Assembly: GCA_045642025.1 (NCBI GenBank)
Contig: JAZUIB010000062.1
Coordinates: 1-7,078 of the forward strand
Direction: 5' to 3'
Source of the DNA: Equadaptatus sp045642025
Lineage (GTDB): Bacteria > Synergistota > Synergistia > Synergistales > Synergistaceae
Length of the DNA: 7,078 nucleotides
Under the pieces are notes generated by a model. It was not told the DNA's origin. It searched no databases and was given only the letters and a program-made list of their open reading frames with translations. Positions 5,736 to 7,078 of this stretch are shown piece by piece. Position 1 is the stretch's first letter. Each line of letters opens with the position of its first letter. The position numbers and the translations under genes are program-made.

Positions 5736-6752
5736 TTACTTCTGTGCTTTTCTCGCGATTTCCATAATTTCTTTGCCAAGTTCGCCTTCAAACTGCTTGT
5801 AAACAGGCTCTGAAGCTGCGATAAATGCTTTTTTCTGTTCCGGCGTAAGGCTGTTGCATTTCATACCGGCTTTTATGCACTGTTCTTTGAAAGCCGCTTC
5901 TTGCTCAGCCATAACTTTTCTTTGTGAAAGGCAGGCGTCCGCAGCACATTTTTCAACTATTTCTTTAAGATCTTTTGGCAGTTCATCCATAAATTTTTTG
6001 TTGGCGATTATAAGTTCAAATGAGAATACATGTCCTGTTTCGGAAGCATATTTCTGCACTTCGTAGAACTTTCCGTCCACTATAAGCGCATACGGGTTTT
6101 CCTGTGCATCAACAGTTTTCTGCTGCAGCGCTGTGTAAAGTTCGCCCCAGCTCATCGGTGTCGGGTTTGCGCCAACCTCTTTGAAATATGCCATGTGCAT
6201 CGGGTTTTCCATTGTACGAATTTTGATGCCTTTCATATCTTCCGGCGTATAAATCGGGCGCTTGCTGTTTGTGACGTGCCGCATTCCGTTTTCTAGATAG
6301 CCGAGAACAGCAAAGCCTTTTGATTCGAGATAGCCGTTGATTGTTTTGCCAAGCTCGCCGTCGATGCCTTCAAACGCAGTTTCGCGGCTGGAGAAAAGGT
6401 ACGGAATGTCAAGAATCTGAACACGTTTGTCAAATCCTGCAAGTGGTGACGTCGCAGGAATTGCCATCTGAAGGATACCTTTCTGAACAGCTTCGCTCAT
6501 TTCACGGTCGCCGCCCAGTTGCGCGTTCGGATAGATTTCAACTTTAATTCTGCCGTTCGAGAGTTTTTCTACCGGTCCTTTGAACTGTTTATTCATGGCC
6601 TGGATAGTAGGATGAGCGTCAGAATCGATTGAGCCGATTTTGATGATTATCGGAGCTTCTTGTGCTGCATTGTCTGCTTTTGAGCCGGAGATAAAATACC
6701 AGCCGCAGGCAACCGCGGCGATGACGAGAATTACTGCCATTACTTTCTTCAT
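5736..6752 (-). CDS. dctP: TRAP transporter substrate-binding protein DctP
   Basis: A 338-residue extracytoplasmic solute receptor of the DctP/SiaP type. Residues 1-21 are a K-K-started hydrophobic export signal; AVAC (13-16) could be a lipobox, and no clear AxA signal peptidase site follows, so it may be lipidated or membrane-tethered. The mature part shows IKIGS (37-41), PNAQLGGDREMSEAVQKG (75-92), PYLF (117-120), GYLENGMRHVTNSKRPI (151-167), GIKIRTMENPMH (175-186) and PMSWGELYTALQQKTVDAQENP (199-220). Arg179 in GIKIR matches the conserved arginine that clamps the ligand carboxylate in this family. Four cysteines near the C-terminus (269, 274, 292, 299) are unusual for a periplasmic receptor. 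AGGGGG lies 7 nt before the ATG. It is first in the dctPQM unit. The ligand is some organic acid; its identity is unknown. Confidence 0.94.
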   Translation of the reverse strand: MKKVMAVILVIAAVACGWYFISGSKADNAAQEAPIIIKIGSIDSDAHPTIQAMNKQFKGPVEKLSNGRIKVEIYPNAQLGGDREMSEAVQKGILQMAIPATSPLAGFDKRVQILDIPYLFSSRETAFEGIDGELGKTINGYLESKGFAVLGYLENGMRHVTNSKRPIYTPEDMKGIKIRTMENPMHMAYFKEVGANPTPMSWGELYTALQQKTVDAQENPYALIVDGKFYEVQKYASETGHVFSFELIIANKKFMDELPKDLKEIVEKCAADACLSQRKVMAEQEAAFKEQCIKAGMKCNSLTPEQKKAFIAASEPVYKQFEGELGKEIMEIARKAQK

Positions 6753-6796
6753 TTAACTGCCCCCTGTAATGTAATTCAGTACACTAAAACATACAC

Positions 6797-6833
6797 ATCA
6801 CTTTAGCGTGATATAACAATAGCATAATATCAC
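6797..6833. promoter_or_regulatory. Candidate operator: three ATCAC/GTGAT half-sites over the dctP promoter
   Basis: ATCAC (6797-6801), GTGAT (6808-6812) and ATCAC (6829-6833) form two overlapping inverted repeats: ATCAC-N6-GTGAT and GTGATAT-N12-ATATCAC (6808-6814 with 6827-6833). Half-site centres are 11 and 21 bp apart, about one and two helical turns, so they would face the same side of the DNA. They overlap the predicted -10 and start site of dctP, where a repressor could act. The binding protein is unknown. Confidence 0.4.
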
Positions 6834-6844
6834 AACATCTGCAA
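6816..6844 (-). promoter_or_regulatory. Predicted promoter of dctPQM
   Basis: On the - strand TTGCAG (6844-6839, 4/6) and TATTGT (6821-6816, 4/6) are separated by 17 nt, with a predicted start near 6809 and a leader of about 57 nt. An alternative pair is TTTACG (6851-6846) with TATTAT (6829-6824) at 16 nt. The two overlap, and I cannot decide between them. Confidence 0.4.
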
Positions 6845-6872
6845 GCGTAAAAACGAAATCAGCGTCTAAACG

Positions 6873-6910
6873 GTGAATTTGTACCAACAGTGAATTTGAT
6901 ATACATTCAC
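6873..6910. repeat. GTGAAT repeat cluster upstream of the dctP promoter
   Basis: GTGAATTTG occurs twice as a direct repeat, 17 bp apart (6873-6881 and 6890-6898). An inverted ATTCAC lies at 6905-6910, forming GTGAAT-N9-ATTCAC with the second copy. The cluster lies between the rRNA terminator and the predicted dctP -35, where activator sites often lie. Confidence 0.45.
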
Positions 6911-6937
6911 ATATCCACTAAACCTAAGAAAAGCACG

Positions 6938-6977
6938 AAAAAAAATGAGAGTCAAGAATAAGAATTCAAGACTCTCA
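6938..6977 (-). terminator. Intrinsic terminator of the rRNA operon
   Basis: On the - strand an 8-bp stem (tgagagtc with gactctca, 6977-6970 and 6953-6946) continues after a 2x2 A/A internal loop into a 4-bp helix with a tetraloop. Eight T residues follow directly (6945-6938). It lies about 14 nt after the 5S rRNA 3' end and should separate rRNA transcription from the dctP promoter downstream on the same strand. Confidence 0.88.
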
Positions 6978-6990
6978 AATTTAATTAGAA

Positions 6991-7078
6991 TCGGCGGCGA
7001 CCTACTCTCCCACAGATACCCTCTGCAGTACCATCGGCGATGGGGAGCTTAACTGCCGGGTTCGGCATGGGACCGGGT
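6991..7078 (-). rRNA. rrf: 5S ribosomal RNA, 3' part (5' end outside window)
   Basis: Read on the - strand, this holds the conserved 5S features in order: CCCATGCCGAAC (loop C region), GGCAGTTAAGC, CGCCGATGGTA, a short helix closed by GCAGA/TCTGT (helix IV region), then GGGAGAGTAGGTCGCCGCC at the 3' end. About 88 of roughly 117 nt are present. The exact 3' end is within a few bases of 6991. A 23S and probably a 16S gene are expected beyond the right edge, on the - strand. Confidence 0.95.

Noticed and set aside
1..7078. Search for mobile elements, CRISPR arrays, tRNAs, toxin-antitoxin pairs, phage or defence genes
   Set aside because: No transposase or integrase motif, no regularly spaced direct repeats, no tRNA-like cloverleaf and no small gene pair could be seen. 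All large open frames are explained by known families.

Overview
The window is an ordinary chromosomal stretch from an anaerobic or facultative bacterium. It holds three genes on the + strand facing four on the - strand, and the 3' end of a ribosomal RNA operon lies at the right edge. GC content looks moderate by eye. Shine-Dalgarno sequences are clear (AAGGGAG, AGGAG, AGGGGG) and the terminators are intrinsic. A complete C4-dicarboxylate/organic-acid TRAP transporter, a single-domain secreted DUF362 protein, a GlcD-type flavoprotein and a 'cytidylate kinase-like' protein occur together. This mix would fit a Negativicutes-like or Synergistota-like gut or sediment anaerobe. That placement is only an inference; the partial 5S rRNA and the proteins would need to be searched to settle it.

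Left half, + strand: positions 1-255 are the last 84 codons of a class I/II PLP-dependent aminotransferase, cut by the window edge. After a 183-nt gap comes a GTG-started, signal-peptide-bearing DUF362 protein (439-1422). A 219-nt gap follows, containing a small imperfect pyrimidine-rich repeat and a good sigma-A-type promoter. The promoter serves a GTG-started FAD-linked 2-hydroxyacid dehydrogenase of the GlcD/D-lactate dehydrogenase family (1642-3075).

Centre: the + and - strand units converge on one 15-bp perfect hairpin (3152-3189). It is flanked and composed so that it can terminate transcription in both directions.

Right half, - strand, read right to left: 5S rRNA 3' end and its terminator (7078-6938), a roughly 190-nt regulatory region with clustered inverted repeats (6753-6937), dctP (6752-5736), a terminator-like hairpin between dctP and dctQ, then dctQ and dctM overlapping by one base (TAATG), and a cytidylate-kinase-like gene (3808-3194). 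The three TRAP genes make one secondary transporter: DctP captures a carboxylate outside the membrane and DctQM carries it in using an ion gradient. The convergent flavoprotein oxidises 2-hydroxyacids, so a shared hydroxy-acid substrate is possible, but the sequence does not prove it.

I found no mobile element, CRISPR array, tRNA, phage gene or clearly new system. The observations most worth checking are the repeat cluster upstream of dctP, the dctP/dctQ intercistronic hairpin, the exported ferredoxin-less DUF362 protein, and the symmetric terminator between the convergent units.
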